From Burhinus oedicnemus (lineage: Eukaryota; Chordata; Aves; Charadriiformes; Burhinidae): DNA of 64,000 nt. Shown piece after piece: positions 49,700-63,485 of this stretch (position 1 is the stretch's first letter; every line of letters begins with the position of its first letter). Position numbers and translations under genes: made by a program. Under the pieces are notes generated by a model, which was not told where the DNA came from, searched no databases, and saw only the letters and a program-made list of their open reading frames with translations. Where the stretch lies: positions 2,490,614 through 2,554,613 of the forward strand of contig VFFE01007638.1 in NCBI GenBank assembly GCA_008921705.1. Direction: 5' to 3'.

Positions 49700-52600
49700 T
49701 TTGAGCTACCACCAAACCCATTAACTAGCACTAAGAATGGCCATGCTTCCAAAAAGAAGGACAGATTTACACATATTTATGTATACATAATATATATATA
49801 CACAATATATAAGAGCTAGCACAACTTGGTAAGGGCATAAATACCAAACTGAAAACATTCTCAAAATATTACAAAACACTTTGGAGAAACAGTAAGCACT
49901 TGGGGACTCCCATAAGCCCTTTCCTGAGAGCAGCAGGCAGACTGGCCAAGCAGTCAGAATGCTGGATGGACCCCTTCCCATTACTCACATCCTGCTTAAT
50001 GGATAAACCTCAACATCATGAACGGTTTAACCTAGCTAAGTAAGCCACGTGTTGCCTGGTTGGTCAAAGTTTATCTGAACCACTTGGGATTGCAAAATTG
50101 AGGAATGAAATCTCATGGCAGGCTTCCTTGTGAAATTTCCAGTATTTCCTAATATTGAGGCCAAAAATAAGGGGCAACTGATTTGCCAATGTTTTTTATT
50201 ATTATCATTTATTATTATTACTTAACCTCTCTACTGCTGATGCCAAAAATTTTGCAATGTTCAGAAAACAGAAAATAAAGCCAACATTTGTTGGTTTGCG
50301 ATGTGCACTTGTACCTCAGAAGAAGCTCTATTTGCTGTTTCTACTTGGAGGATTCTATGGGAAGTGGTTTGACAGGAGACAAGCATCAAGATACTGAAAA
50401 CAGACCTGTGTCTTCTCACACCAAGCTGGATAACAGAGATAGATAGTCCCACCAGAGGGAAACAGCAGTGGGAGTATCTTTGTAGAGAATAGTTTCCTTA
50501 GTGTATGAGATGTTTGGGGCATGCTTTGCAAAGGAGTGTGAACTCTATCAACATCTATCACAATAAATAAGTGAGCACATACTCCAATAAGGCTGAAAGA
50601 CAGTTGGCTTCATTGTATGTTGCATCTTGCCTTCTGAGTAACAAAGAGAAAGGTGTGAAGGAAAGCCCTACAGCAGAGTACAAGATGGAACAAATTTCAC
50701 TGAATAAACTAGTTTCCTTCTGTGGGAGAGAGATTGTTAATTTCAGATGCAGTGTGTTATTCTAGGAGTAGCCCTGGTTGTGTGAAACCACAAGTACATG
50801 TAAATTACAAATTCTCCTGTTCATGGCTTCTCCCTGCCCTTGGCTTTTCTTGTTGACACCCCAGAGCCAGGGAGGGAGTAAGTGAAAACAGAACATCTCC
50901 ATCAGCATGGTGGAAGGATTGTAAGGAATAAGACGATTCTTGCACTTTTGCATGAGCACAAAAACAATGGAGTGTTTAATCTTTTAAACACTTTATTAAG
51001 CTAGATGAGAGTTTCTGCTAATAAAGGAACCTTCTTTCTCTCTCTCTTTTTTCCTTTTTTCCTTTTTTTTTTTTTTGAGAGATACTAATGTTTCTGCAGA
51101 GAAAATGGAAACAAAACACCACTTTGCACTCTCTATAGTGCATAGGAAGTATTATGTCCCATTCTGAGGGACTGCCTATGCTGCTTGGATGCCTCCTTTG
51201 TACAAACAGTCACATTAATAAAGCATGTCTCCCCTTTTAACCACCCTGAAGCTGATTTCTCATCTGGGAGGTTATAAATTATTTTTAGAGGTTAATTGTT
51301 ATGCAAATCTGCTCATCATGGGGTTCCAGCATCCAGAGAAATGAGAAAACATTCCCTTCCCCAGTGGCAGAGGCTCATACAGGACACCTTTTCATTTCTA
51401 AAACCATTTGGAGAGGATTATGTGCCATATGTTTTCTCAAACATATCGCACACTGAATGTAAGAAACCTATAGTAACGTGGTGTTAAGGTTGCACAGTTA
51501 CAACATAATTGTATATTAATGTGACTATTTTGTGTATCCATATATTTCACAGTATGCATTTCAAGACATAGTGCCCAATCCTGTAAATTCTGCTGAGATG
51601 AACAATTATCACATAGGCAAACATCCCCTCTGACATCTGCAAGTAAGCTTTGCAGAATCAACCCACAAACAATACCTAGTTTTTAAGTGTATGTTTAACA
51701 AGAGAAATGAAGATAGCAAACACTATAGGCCAGGCGATGAAGACAAAAGAATTTTTTTAATCTAAGAGCAAACAGAAAAAAAAAGTTCATTTCTTATTAA
51801 TTTCTCGTTTCTTATACTGTAAGATTCAATTCACATTTCTACCTTCACTTACCAGTTGAGCTAGGGGTAAAAGCCCCTTTGGTGCGAGTTTGTGTGAATG
51901 GACGGTATAGGTAACTACTGGTGTGGATGGAGAGAGAGCTTCCAGAAAAGAGCAGGCTGAAGAGTGGAAAAAAACACGTGCTGAGAGGTAGAATATGAAA
52001 GCGTCCCAAAATCTGAAGCTCCAGAGACTGAGCAATCCTGTTGAATCCACAAGAACTGATGAACTCAGGACAGCAAGAGCCTGCCACATCTGCCCAGGGC
52101 CAGCAGTCCCATTAGCCAATGAAATAAAGATGGTATTTTACATAACTTGGGCACACCCTGAGAACAACATGAATTTGAACGAGAAGAAATGACAAGTGAA
52201 GCAGTACTATGGAGGTGACCACAGATGAAGAGCCCTTAGAACCAGAGTCTTATTCTATAAAGAGAAGAAAGAAAAGTACTTGAACTTATCATTTGGGTCT
52301 CATTTCACAAATTCCTCAGGAGGAAAGAGCAATAGTAGCTGCCCTAGCAGAAGTGGGTCAACAGAAGGAGACTGTATGGCTAGTTTCAATGTATTTCTAT
52401 AAAATCTCACTGAAAAGGATGAATGCTATACAGAGAGATAAATTTAAGGAGGAGGAGGGGTTGGGAAGTGCCCTCTATAAAAATGAATAGAATTGATTTA
52501 CCTCTAAGAACTGAGTCCTTTTGTATCCTGAACCCAAGTGGAAGTCTGGACTCCCTGCAAAGTTGCCAGCACTCCATACAGCCGTGGGAATCAAACCCTA

Positions 52601-53980
52601 CGTATCACACCAAGGCCCATGCAGAAAGCTGTTTCTGCTAAAGCTGCAGCTGCCTATAGTTATTGGGGCAGGCAATGAATTCCTTAATGTGTGTTCTGCT
52701 AATAATTTCAACGCTACATACTTTTCCTATCTATGAAACACTGACTTTGCACTATGGTGGATGAGAGTATTTTGCTGTAAAAAAGTCAGGAAATTATTTT
52801 AAAGTTCTTGTACAAGTAATAACTTGATTTTTTATGTGCATGAGAATGTTATCTTATACTGTGATACAGCTGTGGTCGGAGATTGTGCTGAAACTGAACT
52901 CTCTATGATGCGAAAAGAAAAATGGCTACTTGTGGAGCATTTTCCACAGCATTCCTTTAATTTTGGAAATTGCACACAGCCTCTTTGATGTCCTTCCCTG
53001 TTTAAATTGCCTGTGTTAACCTTTAGGCATGTTGCAAACCTCTTTATTTTCCACCAAAATGTTGTTGTTTTATGAGGGACAGGGGCAATTACAATTGCAG
53101 GTAGCTTCAGATGTAGAAATTCTAGAATTGCAGTAGGAGAGCTTTGATATCATTAGTGGTTTAGATTAAGCCAAGAGCATCTTCAGCAAGCAACAGATCT
53201 TTTCCCTATCACCAGACTGAGGGAAATAATTTAAAAACTGAGTTCAGAGTTTGGACACATATCTCCAATATGAGTTTCAGTTAATGTAGGAACATTAAAT
53301 ATGGATTTCCTGAATTTGTGCATGTAAAACATTAAATTGAACACTGCTTGCTGCAACCTTAGATCAAATGGAATGTGTATAACTCTAAAAATAGAAGCAG
53401 AGAAAGAAACATTATTAAATATCTAGCAAGAAAAATTTTTTATATATACATATATATGTAACAGTTTTGGGTGGGTTGCGTCCATCAGAAATCAGTTTTC
53501 TTTTAGGCAAAACCTTTTTGCCAGGCAATTTCTTTATCAGAACAATTTTTATGACTTCTTACTCTAAATTCCATTATTCAATCAGAAAAGTTGACAAGTA
53601 CAAATATTTCCCTTCATTGCCAATTTAGCACTTTTCTCTAGCATCCTGCATGCCAAGTAGAATTGTAGATTTTCCTTGTAAAACTACTTTAGCTTTTACA
53701 AGTTAACAGGGGGGTGGAACAAAAGAAACATGGCTTGTTTTAATAAAAATATTGACTCATGGCTTTACAGAACAGAGCTGAAAGGGAAAATTTTCCCTTA
53801 TTTTTTTTCCTCCTATTATTTTAAAAATAAGGTTTCTCATTAAAATCCAAAGGGTAGCTTTTTTTCAGTCACGGAAGACATGCTTTTCCTTTGTAGAACA
53901 TCCCAGCTGAGTAATTCATTCCCATCAGAGCTCTATTGGCAAGAGGAAGGTGGATGTTGGTTAAAAAAGAGGGCTTAGAT
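49700..53980. other. AT-rich unique DNA with simple repeats, no gene seen
   Basis: It holds AT-rich alternating sequence at 49771-49811, (TTA)n at 50196-50221, a pyrimidine tract at 51030-51076 and (TA)n at 53440-53459. No exon is recognised. Confidence 0.55.
51030..51076. repeat. 47-nt uninterrupted pyrimidine tract
   Basis: Every base from 51030 to 51076 is C or T, ending in about 14 T. It is low-complexity sequence. Confidence 0.9.
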
Positions 53981-53987
53981 CCAGCAG

Positions 53988-54060
53988 AGCACTTAAGCAA
54001 GGGCTTAACTTGTCAGTGCTGCTAATTGCATATTTAAAGTTAAGCATGTGCTTAAGTGCT
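53988..54060. repeat. Imperfect inverted repeat (24-bp arms, 25-bp loop), possible ancient MITE-like repeat
   Basis: The left arm 53988-54011 (AGCACTTAAGCA...GCTTAACTT) and right arm 54037-54060 (AAGTTAAGC...TGCTTAAGTGCT) are reverse complements at 21 of 24 positions; the three mismatches are central. Similar palindromic 'cacttaagcatgtgcttaa' text is, as I recall, dispersed in amniote genomes, so this may be an old non-autonomous DNA transposon or a conserved hairpin repeat. Confidence 0.65.
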
Positions 54061-54065
54061 GTGTT

Positions 54066-55616
54066 GGTTTGGTGCCTACCTCCATGACTTTTGGTCAGGA
54101 ATGATTAGTGCTTGTTGGTAGTGCCCTGACTTAAGAAAATTAACACCTTTCATGCTATTTCTAGAGCCTGTTTGCCAAATGCCACTATGGTATACCCCAT
54201 CAAACACACTCAGCAGAGAAGCTGGAGGAGGAACTGGCAGTTAAATTCATCCTTTCAGCCCCACCTGTAATAGCAAAGAGAGGACTATAGGGTGAGACTT
54301 TTCTCCATATTTAGGGGTGTATGTCTACCTAGCTGTCTGGGCTCTCCTCATGGACAATGGAGAGAAATAGGCACATCTGGAGACCTGTTCACCTCAGAGT
54401 ACTTCAGAGAAGCATCAAATGAATCATTATGATTGACTGTAGAGCGAGATGAGAGGACTGAAAGTGAGCATCTTGGTTGTACACAGAATGTAGGGGCAGC
54501 TGAGATGAATCCCTCATCCCTGCACTCAGTGCCGGAACCACTGTTCTGGGTCTTTACATAAGCAATATATTAAAGAAGAAAAATTCACAGGGTTAAATTC
54601 ACATTTTATAGAACACTTTAGAAAAATGTTGGGCATGGTTCTAAAAACTCATTGCATTTCCATTCGTGTTCGCCCTGGAAGTGGTAGTTTTAATTCGCAT
54701 AAAATTCATGTTAGCACTAATCTGCAGGCTATCATACTTATTCTCAGAGTGCTTCTAAATACTTCTCTGCAAAAAGTAAGAGCCGCGGTCCCATCTGGTC
54801 CACATTAAGAATCCATGGTTAGCTTCCCCGTGGCAAGTCCTCAGAGCAATAATCACAATTTCCCCAACCGTAGCTATGCACCTGAGGGTTCTTTGGTCAG
54901 CACTTCCAGCATATAATAGCTGTGTGAGCTCAGCAAGAGGCTGCTCTGGCTTCCCTGATCCTCTGGCAAGGACTTGGAAAAAGTCAAAAAAGGGCAGAAC
55001 TCAGGGAAGAGGTGAAGCATTTTTAATTCTTAAGGTTGTTTTCCTACCTCACCAACAGGTACACATTTGCTTTGCCACATTTTCAATGGAAAAGAATGCA
55101 GCTCCCCCACCCCACCCTCCCTTTCCCAATTTGTTATTGATTTACCAGTTTAAACATATGTGTTGCACTGTAAACCACTCTGCACGTTTAGTAAAACTTG
55201 CATAAACATCATGAATAAACTCTGGGAAAAGAAGAACACATCTTACATGCATTTGAAAATGCTTATTTTCTCTGGGTTTTTTTTAGGCTTGTGAGAGATC
55301 ATAGAAGGGCATTGAGCATAAAGTTGCCAAAGCACTTGCAATTGATATTAAATATGTGCCATTATGAAAATGAAAGTCAGCTAAAAAAGAGGATTCTGGA
55401 GACTGCAAAGGAGTCTAGGGCTGAGATTCATTGAACAATGGGACATGTGGACCGTAATGGGGGAAGCATAGTGTGGCAATATGCATATGACCAAGGTTTC
55501 CACGTTACTTACCAAAGGGGAGCAATCTACACAAAACTTCATTGAACCATGTTGTTTTGCAGTGTTATTTAGAGAATTTAATTGTATTTCTCCTCCTCAT
55601 TCTAGTTGTAATCACC
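54066..55616. other. Unique DNA, no gene seen
   Basis: No exon, RNA gene or clear repeat is recognised. The 109-codon frame at 54876-55205 has no family features. Confidence 0.5.
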
Positions 55617-55825
55617 AAGAAGGCTGGAAAGGACCTTGAGAGTTCACCTTGAGACCCTGAGAGCTATTTTATTGCCCCAAGACAAGATCAGTTGTTTTTG
55701 CAGTAAGTAGTATGCTCTTAAAATCTTCCATTGCTGGAGACTCCATGTCTTCTCCAAACAAATTACAGAAATGCCTAATGACAGGTATTACAATGTCTCA
55801 CCTAAATCTACCTTACTTTAGGGAT
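55617..55825 (-). mobile_element. Old CR1 LINE remnant, minus strand
   Basis: The order AGGCTGGAAAGGACCTTGAG, GCCCCAAGACAAGATCA, CTTAAAATCTTCCATTGCTG, GAGACTCCATGTCTTCTCC, then CCTAATG...CACCTAAATCTACCTT matches the reverse complement of an old CR1 3' end: the untranslated region first, then the end of ORF2. Divergence is high, there is no open frame, and the ATTCTATG tail is lost. This is older than the copies at 27.7, 36 and 63.5 kb. Confidence 0.72.
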
Positions 55826-58815
55826 GTCAAAGACTCAGTCCCAGGGATGGGAAGCCTCTAATTTTGAGTGCCTACATCTAAGCTTGTTATCCTAGTAACC
55901 CACTTCAATGGAAATAAATAAGCACTTTAAAAACTCAGTTAATGTCATCTATATCATCTCTGTTTCACAGTGAGATAAATTGTGCCCTTGAAGTACCTTT
56001 TCTTCACTGGGTTTGCAATGGGAGTTCAGATGTAAGTATCTACATTGCAGATATATCCTTGGTCAGATGAATCCTGCCCTGCTCCTAGTAGGATGATGGG
56101 AATATTTAATTTTCATTTGTTATCCCAGGAGCCCTTATGTGTTGGGCACTGTAGGGACCTCTGACTGTGAGATGAAACCTGCATCAATGTGACTTCAATA
56201 TGAAGAACTCGCTCTTTTATCCCATTAGTCTTCTTTAGTGTGTCAAATTGCCACCAGTGGAACTAAAACAGTGTGTAGTTTTAGGGAATCCTTCAGTTCT
56301 TGGCTGACTACAGTATTATGAGATGAGAAGATCCTGCATTTTTTTCACCCCATCTAAGGAACAGTAGTAGTGTAAGAGATCCAATGTAAGTTTCCAGATG
56401 TGTATTTTCCTAATGTTGTGATATTTATTTGTTTGGATTCCTGCAGAGATGGAATGTGCAGCTGCAGCAATCATGACTCTCAATAGCAAGTTTAACTCCT
56501 CTTAATTGAAGAACAGAAGACAAATTAAAACAAAGCAAATGATTTCCTGAATTTATGCCATGTTTCAGAAAAATGGTCAAAGTCAGTAATTGTTACTAGG
56601 ACGCAAGCTGATTTAGGTCCAGAGAATCATTCTTGACTTTTTAAGCTTCTCATTATAAGAGGCTATTGCACTATACATAACTCATTGCTATCAGTGCAAT
56701 TGCAGTAGTTGGAGTTGCACCGATAGTTTAAAAAAATAAAGTAATGTAAGTAGAACCACTGTTGTTGCCCTGTAGACAAAAAAGCTAGAAAGTCTGATCC
56801 TCAGGATGGTCCATGAAATTGGCTATGGACCTGTGCTGGTGTAATCAAGATCAGCACGCAGCTTTCATAGTTTTCAATTAGGGTAACAGGATCCTCAGAG
56901 CAGAGCTTGATGACATTTAGCAAGTAAGGCTCTGTGACAGATTCTGGTTCCAGTTTGTCAATGAAATCTGTGGAGATAACGGAAATGTTACTGAGTCACA
57001 GTTTTCTGGAATGAGGCAATTGGACAGGCCTGCCACCATTTCTTGCTGCTGCATAATGGTCTAAGCTGAAAACACAGTATGTTCTCAAGTATAGGAATAT
57101 TCTAGTACTTATTTTTTATGCTTATATTGTCACATTAAAGTAGGCCCAACTCTGTGTTTGCTTTGAAATGAAGTCAAGGAACCTAAGGTACAACAGCAGA
57201 ACATTTTCCTTCAAAGAAAATTGCGATGTTTTGAATTGCAGCCCACAAAGCATCTACCTTCGTCCACAACAAAAGGAGTATCAGGTATTTCGAAGTCTTT
57301 TATTCTTGTGTTGAGTGCTTCTCGGTGAAGTGATAACCTCTAGTCTTTAGGAAGAAGGTTTTGAGCCCTTCTGGTTCCAGAGCTCTCTTCCTCTCTGTAA
57401 ATCAATTAAATTCTATTTGCCATGCTCCTGGTCTGACTGAAACACATGACCAAGTGTACTATGCCCTTCCTCCCTTTGCGTTTACAAACAGAAACTTCCA
57501 AGCTTGTTATTAACCATTTACTGGAACAGCCTCAAGCAAGTTTATTTTAATATTATCTCAAACTCCATTAGAAGGAAGCTTCTGCTTTGAATGATGAGGG
57601 CCAAAGATTATGGTCATGCCAGCACAGATGCACAAAGTCATCAGGGTGAGGAACTTCTCCATGATGGAGCAGCAAATTTTTAAACTGTGTCCAATTATGT
57701 TCAAGTCACCTTTACCCGCAAAGCCATTTGCTTTGCCAGCTGTGTGGTAGGAAAGCAAACCAAGCTGAAATTCTGGCCAAGCTAGTTGATGTACTGAAGT
57801 AGAACAGTGGCAATGCACAATGCCATGACGGGCATGTTAGGTGATAGAGCATAGTTACGGGTTGTGGGGGGCTGTAAGATATTAATCTTGTTAAGAATGT
57901 TAATGTTAAGAAACCATCTTTTAATAGTTCCCATTTTTGGTGTACATTACCACTGGATAGCAAAGCTGATCAATCCCACTGTTTACAGCAGTGATAGTTC
58001 TCTCTGCATGAAAAACAGGATCATAGGGAGGTACTGGGATGAAATTCTTTAAATAACATAGTATGGGACAGAAGAGCTGGCTAAGGCCTGTGCTGCTTCA
58101 TTGTTATTTTAAATGCCGTTATTATAAAAAAAAAAAAAGAGGGAGGAGAGGAAACAGAAGTGTAACCAGATTTCTGCTCTATTGGTTCTTTCCCCATTGG
58201 TGAGGCAGCTGCCACAATAAATGTATGCAAGCCATTTGCCCTATGTAGATATACTGCTATGGGGTGGATTAAGTCTCATTAAAACAGGAGCATACAACTG
58301 TCATCATTCTTTAAGAGTAGTTGTAAGAAATACCTTGCAGACCGGTCCAGCTTAAACAACTGGAACTTCTGCTGCCAACACTGGTACATGCAACACTAAA
58401 ATTGCTCAGGAGTATGAAAGGCATTGATAGAAAAACTTTGCACAGGAAATACTACAGAAAAACACCAAGAAGGCAAAAATACATCATCAGATGTAATGGT
58501 AGCTTGATGGAGAAAAGCAAGAAAGAATAGTTTTCAGTTGCGTGTTTGGCTGAAATAGGTTTGGAATTGGGAGTGAAGAAATAATTTCCTGTTTGATTCC
58601 TCTTGTAGTCAAGGAAACAAGACTCTCTATATCCTTTATAGACTTATAGTTTCATCAAGGAAATCTTAACTCCATCATCAATCTCGTTCTTTTATGGAAA
58701 CAAATTACAAGACCTCAAGTTTTGGCCAGCTGCTCAGGCCAAAAGTTCTTACACCATGAGGGTAGTAATGCAGAGCTCCCAGCTTTTGTCCAGGCAATCC
58801 AATGACTCACAGCCA
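55826..58815. other. AT-rich unique DNA, no gene seen
   Basis: A poly-A run lies at 58128-58139. No exon or repeat family is recognised. Confidence 0.5.
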
Positions 58816-59300
58816 TGCTGGCTGAAGCAGAAGGTCTGAAGATCCGAAGCTGAAAGGGTTAAGATTTGCCTAGCCATGCCTAAAGGGAGTTGGGCTGGAC
58901 CTGTTAGCAATAAATAAGAGTACATCTTATTTATTCGATCAGCAGTCAGTTGACCTCAAGTGCTTCCTCATCAATTGGGCACTTCGTGACAGCTCGGGGA
59001 TCCCAACATCTGTGACATGCATGGGATGCGAACGCAGCATCGTACAATTCTCTTTCCAGGCATGGTCACAGCATAATAAAACAGTCCCCTGGTTGAAAAC
59101 TCCCAGTACATGGAGAGAGCTGGGAAGAGCTGTTATCTCTTGATGATCTTGCTCTGGGTAGGATTTCCAAGGTAAAGGCTCTCTGTAATCTCCCTTTTCT
59201 TTCCAGCAGAAGAAGCCACCTACCACTCCTCTGACCGAAATCTTTCATTGTCTGCCGGTACTGCCTCAAAGAGGGCTTTAAAGTTAAGAGCCCCTCTTTG
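58816..59300 (+). mobile_element. Candidate LTR plus leader remnant of an old endogenous retrovirus
   Basis: 58816 begins TGCTGGCTGAAGC and about 176 bp later the text ACTTCGTGACA ends in CA, followed by GCTCGGGGATCCC, which sits where a primer-binding site and leader would be. The putative LTR contains AATAAA (58909-58914) at the base of a perfect 11-bp hairpin. No TATA box is obvious and I cannot match the supposed primer-binding site to a tRNA, so the call is tentative. Downstream sequence to about 59300 is somewhat GC-richer and may be leader. No gag-like open frame is seen. It could instead be an unclassified repeat. Confidence 0.35.
58909..58935. repeat. Perfect 11-bp hairpin including AATAAA
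   Basis: AATAAATAAGA (58909-58919), a 5-nt loop GTACA, and TCTTATTTATT (58925-58935) pair perfectly. The reverse strand also reads AATAAA at the same hairpin base, so a poly(A) signal is present in both orientations. Confidence 0.9.
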
Positions 59301-62300
59301 TTAACATGTGTAAATCTAAAAGGAATCAGTCTAAGTTTTTATCGTATAAATATGGGGTCTACACATAGCAAAAGACAGAGGGAGAAGTAGAAGAAAAGAA
59401 TAAAGGAAAGAAAGCAGATCCAAACCTGACACCAGGGACCTTGATTCTACTCACCCCAAAACTTAAGGACCGGTATAATTGCCATCACTTTACTCATATG
59501 AGAAAGTAACAACCCCCGCCCCCCTCTCCCTGATGCTCTCAGAGACTTCTATCCTCAGTCAGTCATCCTTGCTGTAAGTTTCTTTAAACTGTAATTGGAT
59601 CATCTTCCAGATTCTGGGGGACTCCTTTGTGAGAGGAACTCCTGGGGATATAGCCCCTGTTTGATGGAACCAAGAGTTACTAAATGAATAAAAGACTGAC
59701 TATAGATATGAATCTTTGTTTGTAGTAGAAATCCTGTTTTATCAGCAACTCTTTTTAAGGAACCTTATAACCAAATATGTGTGCTTGTGCACTCAAAGTT
59801 CACGTCTTTGTTTTCTGTCAAATATAAGACTCTAAATTTATGAATATCATTATCTGTGTGTGTGTGTTTCATTGGGAATTTGGACCTCAGCCTGCATCCT
59901 TGCTGCTTTTGACCTTACAGATTCCAGATGTGTAGGCACCATTTGGACTAATTTTCCTAAATCAGTTTCATTTTTTCTCTCTCTCTGAGTGTACGTGTGG
60001 CTCTTAGTCACGTTCAGAAGCCCTACATGTAGCAGGGGGAGCACACCTTTGGTTAGAAAGGACCAGAAATCAGCCAAAGCCAAGATTGGTGAGGGACTCC
60101 ATAGGGATGACATACTGGACCTATTAAAGTCTGTGGGACTTTTCCCATTGATGTTAGTAAGTCTAGCCTTCCAATTCTTTCCTTTGGAAGGGTGATTTGT
60201 ACAGTTCTGCTTTAGGTGTCAAGATGAGTCAGTAGGCACTAAAATTGAAAACCAGATGTGGTTTCAAATAGCACCAACATAACATCTAAATATTCTGGAA
60301 AGTTTTTTATTAGTATGTAATTAATCACAGGTTGTGCTCCATAGGTGAGCTTTTGCTCTCAAAACAATAAATCCACAAACTAAGTGCGAACTTGACTTCT
60401 GCTTGCCAGCTTTGAGAACTGATAATCACGTATTTTCCTACTCCCTAATCGCCCCTTGCAGTTTTTATTCTGTGACCACCACAAAAACTGCTACAGTAGA
60501 TTTTGTGAAGTACAAAGCATGTATGACAGAAAACTGCAGAGTTGATTAAGAAAATACGATCCTAATAATTGCAAGTCCTGTAATCTCCTTCTAAATTACC
60601 TTAGATGAATTGACTAGTGTGGAAATGAAAATATATTTCTTGTCACTGCTACACACTCAGATCCAGATGCTGAGTATCACCCTCTTTTCCTTGTTTGTCT
60701 TGGCGTACCAAAAGAAAATATTACTTGAATATTTAAGATAGATGTGCTATATCTTCATACTGACACTAAATTCTTGGAATGGCAAGAATAAACTTTTGAG
60801 GTGACTCAGAATGGGAACAGTCTCCTTTGTTGGATACAGACAATAAGTATTTCTCATTTACAAGCAGAACAAATGACCTATGGTGTGAAAAACAACTGCA
60901 GTTCATTTGTTGTCATTCACTCTTTCTGCCCAGGTGTGAAATGTTTTTATCATGTACAGATACAGTCCTGCTTTCTACTCTTGGTGTCTCATTTTCATCG
61001 CAAACCATTTTGTATATATTGGTAGCTCATAGAATGGTTGATTAAGAAAAAGGTCAAAACTCAGAGCTGCTGTTGGTTCGTTTTGGTAAGCCATCATTTC
61101 CCTCTAGAAAATTTATTTTCTGAGTATTCAAAGTTATGCAGGAAGCCTAAGGAGTGGGTGATTCTCTAAACATTGACTTGTGTCATCACCTAAGAAAGGA
61201 ACATGGAGAACTGCTTGGGAATGTGAACCCTTTAGTAGAAAAGCTTTGCACAGAAAGATGCTAAGGTAGCAAGGATGTAGAGACATCTAAGTACTGGTAA
61301 CTTGACCACGTTAAGAAAGGGAGAGAGAATGGTTTTGGAATTAAGTGTCAGTTGAAATGGGCTTGGAAATGTGTGCAAAGAAATTACCTCCTGCTGTGTG
61401 TGGATTGTTCTTGGAGACACTATCCTGAAGTTTTAAGATAGTTGTGAATGCCAGATCTGGTTACACTTACCACATTGCCAATGTTTTCATTGAATGGTGT
61501 TATTGCACAGCACACCCATTTGGGTCATGTCTGTCTGAGGTAGAAGCCAGAGTTGGACATTGAACATGCTGTATTTGCTGCATCTTCAAATTGTCCCTTT
61601 CTGACTGTAAGGAATGTGGTAGACTGGGGTAGGGGGGGATTTTTCAAAAATAAAGGCTTAGTGAACCCAGGCTTTCCAATGAAAGTACATGCCCTGCATA
61701 GATTCCCCTTTCCAGATGGTAACTGGATGCATTTGAATTACTTCCCCACCATCGTCAATCCAGCTCTACAGCACAAATGATACGGTCTTCAACGCCACAA
61801 ATGATGCCTGAGTTACAGGAATGTTTTACAGATGTCTAAACAGTCTTTCTTTCAAGATCTTGTCTAAGAACAGCCACCTCTTTTTCAGGGATTAGTCTGT
61901 CCTTAATCCTGAGGGAGCATCACCCAGGGCAGTTCTTTGCTTCTGTGGAGTCAGCTGGACATCAGCAAGAACTACAAACTGGACTCAAGGCTGGCAGATA
62001 CCTTCCTTCTTACTGCTTTGTAAACTATCACTTACACCAAAAATGTTACAGCAAAAACAACCGTGAAAAGAGTATCTACCATTAGTTCTCTCCCTATTAA
62101 TCTTGCTACCATTTAAAGATCAAGGGCTTATTCTTTAAATACAAGTTCCCAGTTCTGGCACAATTAGCTGTGTTTATAACAACTAATAGGAAGACATTTA
62201 GCTAATAAGAAGAGTTGAAAGAATACTTTTTTCATCAGCCAAATCTTATCCTTTCTCTCCCACGCTAAGTAAGTCTGCATGAAAAATTAAGGAAGTGTGT

Positions 62301-63485
62301 GTGTTCCGATTCTTTTTTTTTGGGGGTTTTTTTTCCCTTTTTCTCCCTTTAAAGTAACCTCTCCAGTACTTTTTCCTGGAAAACCAACTTAATTTCTTAG
62401 CAGCCTTCTGGCATTCTCTCTTCTTCTTCGTTTTCTGGCAGTCTTTGAGTCTATTTAAAAGTGGAGGATCTTTAAAAAACTGAGCACTTTTGACATTTGT
62501 GACAAGATGAATTCACATTTCTGTGGCAATGTTGACACCAGTCTCTCCAATATCCTGCTTATCTCACTTGCACAATAGCAAGGGGGTTTTTTTGCTTATA
62601 TGTTAAGACCTGCTCCTGCCTGTAAATATGTATATACACTGATGCTCACAACACAAATAAGTAGGTGACAGAAACAACAATATACTCTCAATCTTTGACA
62701 GCTTGTTTCTTCACCATCACCACCAGTTTCCCACAGGGGCAAACCATTTTTGCGGCAGCTCTACTCAAGGGTTAAATTAACATGTGCTTCCAGATACAGA
62801 ACTCTCCCTGAGGGGAAAGCATGTACAAAAATGAAACAACACAAATATCCATTATTGTAAAATTCTCAAAGGCAGATGTGTACAAAAAAATCTCCTTGTT
62901 CTCTACTAACATTAGACAGCCCTGGAATCTCTCCAAGTGCAACACTTAGATGAAGAGAACATTTTAGAACAGAATTTTAAAACAATTAAATAAGAAGAAA
63001 TACTTTGGAGAGGTACCATTTGCTTTGCACTCCATACCCTTTGCCTGCTCCTGTTAGAATAATACATACACATCCCAGAAGACAGACTGCCAAAGATATT
63101 GCCCAGTGGGGACATCTAGCTTCCTCCCACAGTCTGTAAAGGATTGTTTCAGTAACTTTGGAGATGTCTTTTTGACTGTAACATTAATAAGTGGTTGCAG
63201 TGGCCTAAGTAATAGTATGTCCTTTGTCAAATAGTGCTCCTTTTAAACTAGCTGATACAGGTTTTTTTTATCTGAACCTCAGGTGCAAAGCAATCCTTCA
63301 GGAAGCAAATCTACAAAAGCACCCCAAAATCTCTCAAGTTTACTTTGGAATTTAAAACCAGAAATATCCTACTCTGGAAATGACCACAGCAAAGAATCTG
63401 ATTTAAAAAATTGGAATAAGTGTTCAAATAAAGACAATAATTTAGGTTTCAGGACCTTGGTCGTCCTTCTTGTCAGTTTGACAAA
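59301..63485. other. AT-rich unique DNA with simple repeats, no gene seen
   Basis: It contains a C-rich run at about 59512-59528, (TG)n at 59854-59867, and a T/G/C homopolymer cluster at 62311-62350. No exon or RNA gene is recognised. Confidence 0.5.

Noticed and set aside
49771..49811. AT-alternating block as a replication origin or promoter
   Set aside because: Simple-repeat composition with no adjoining conserved elements; such blocks are common in vertebrate DNA.
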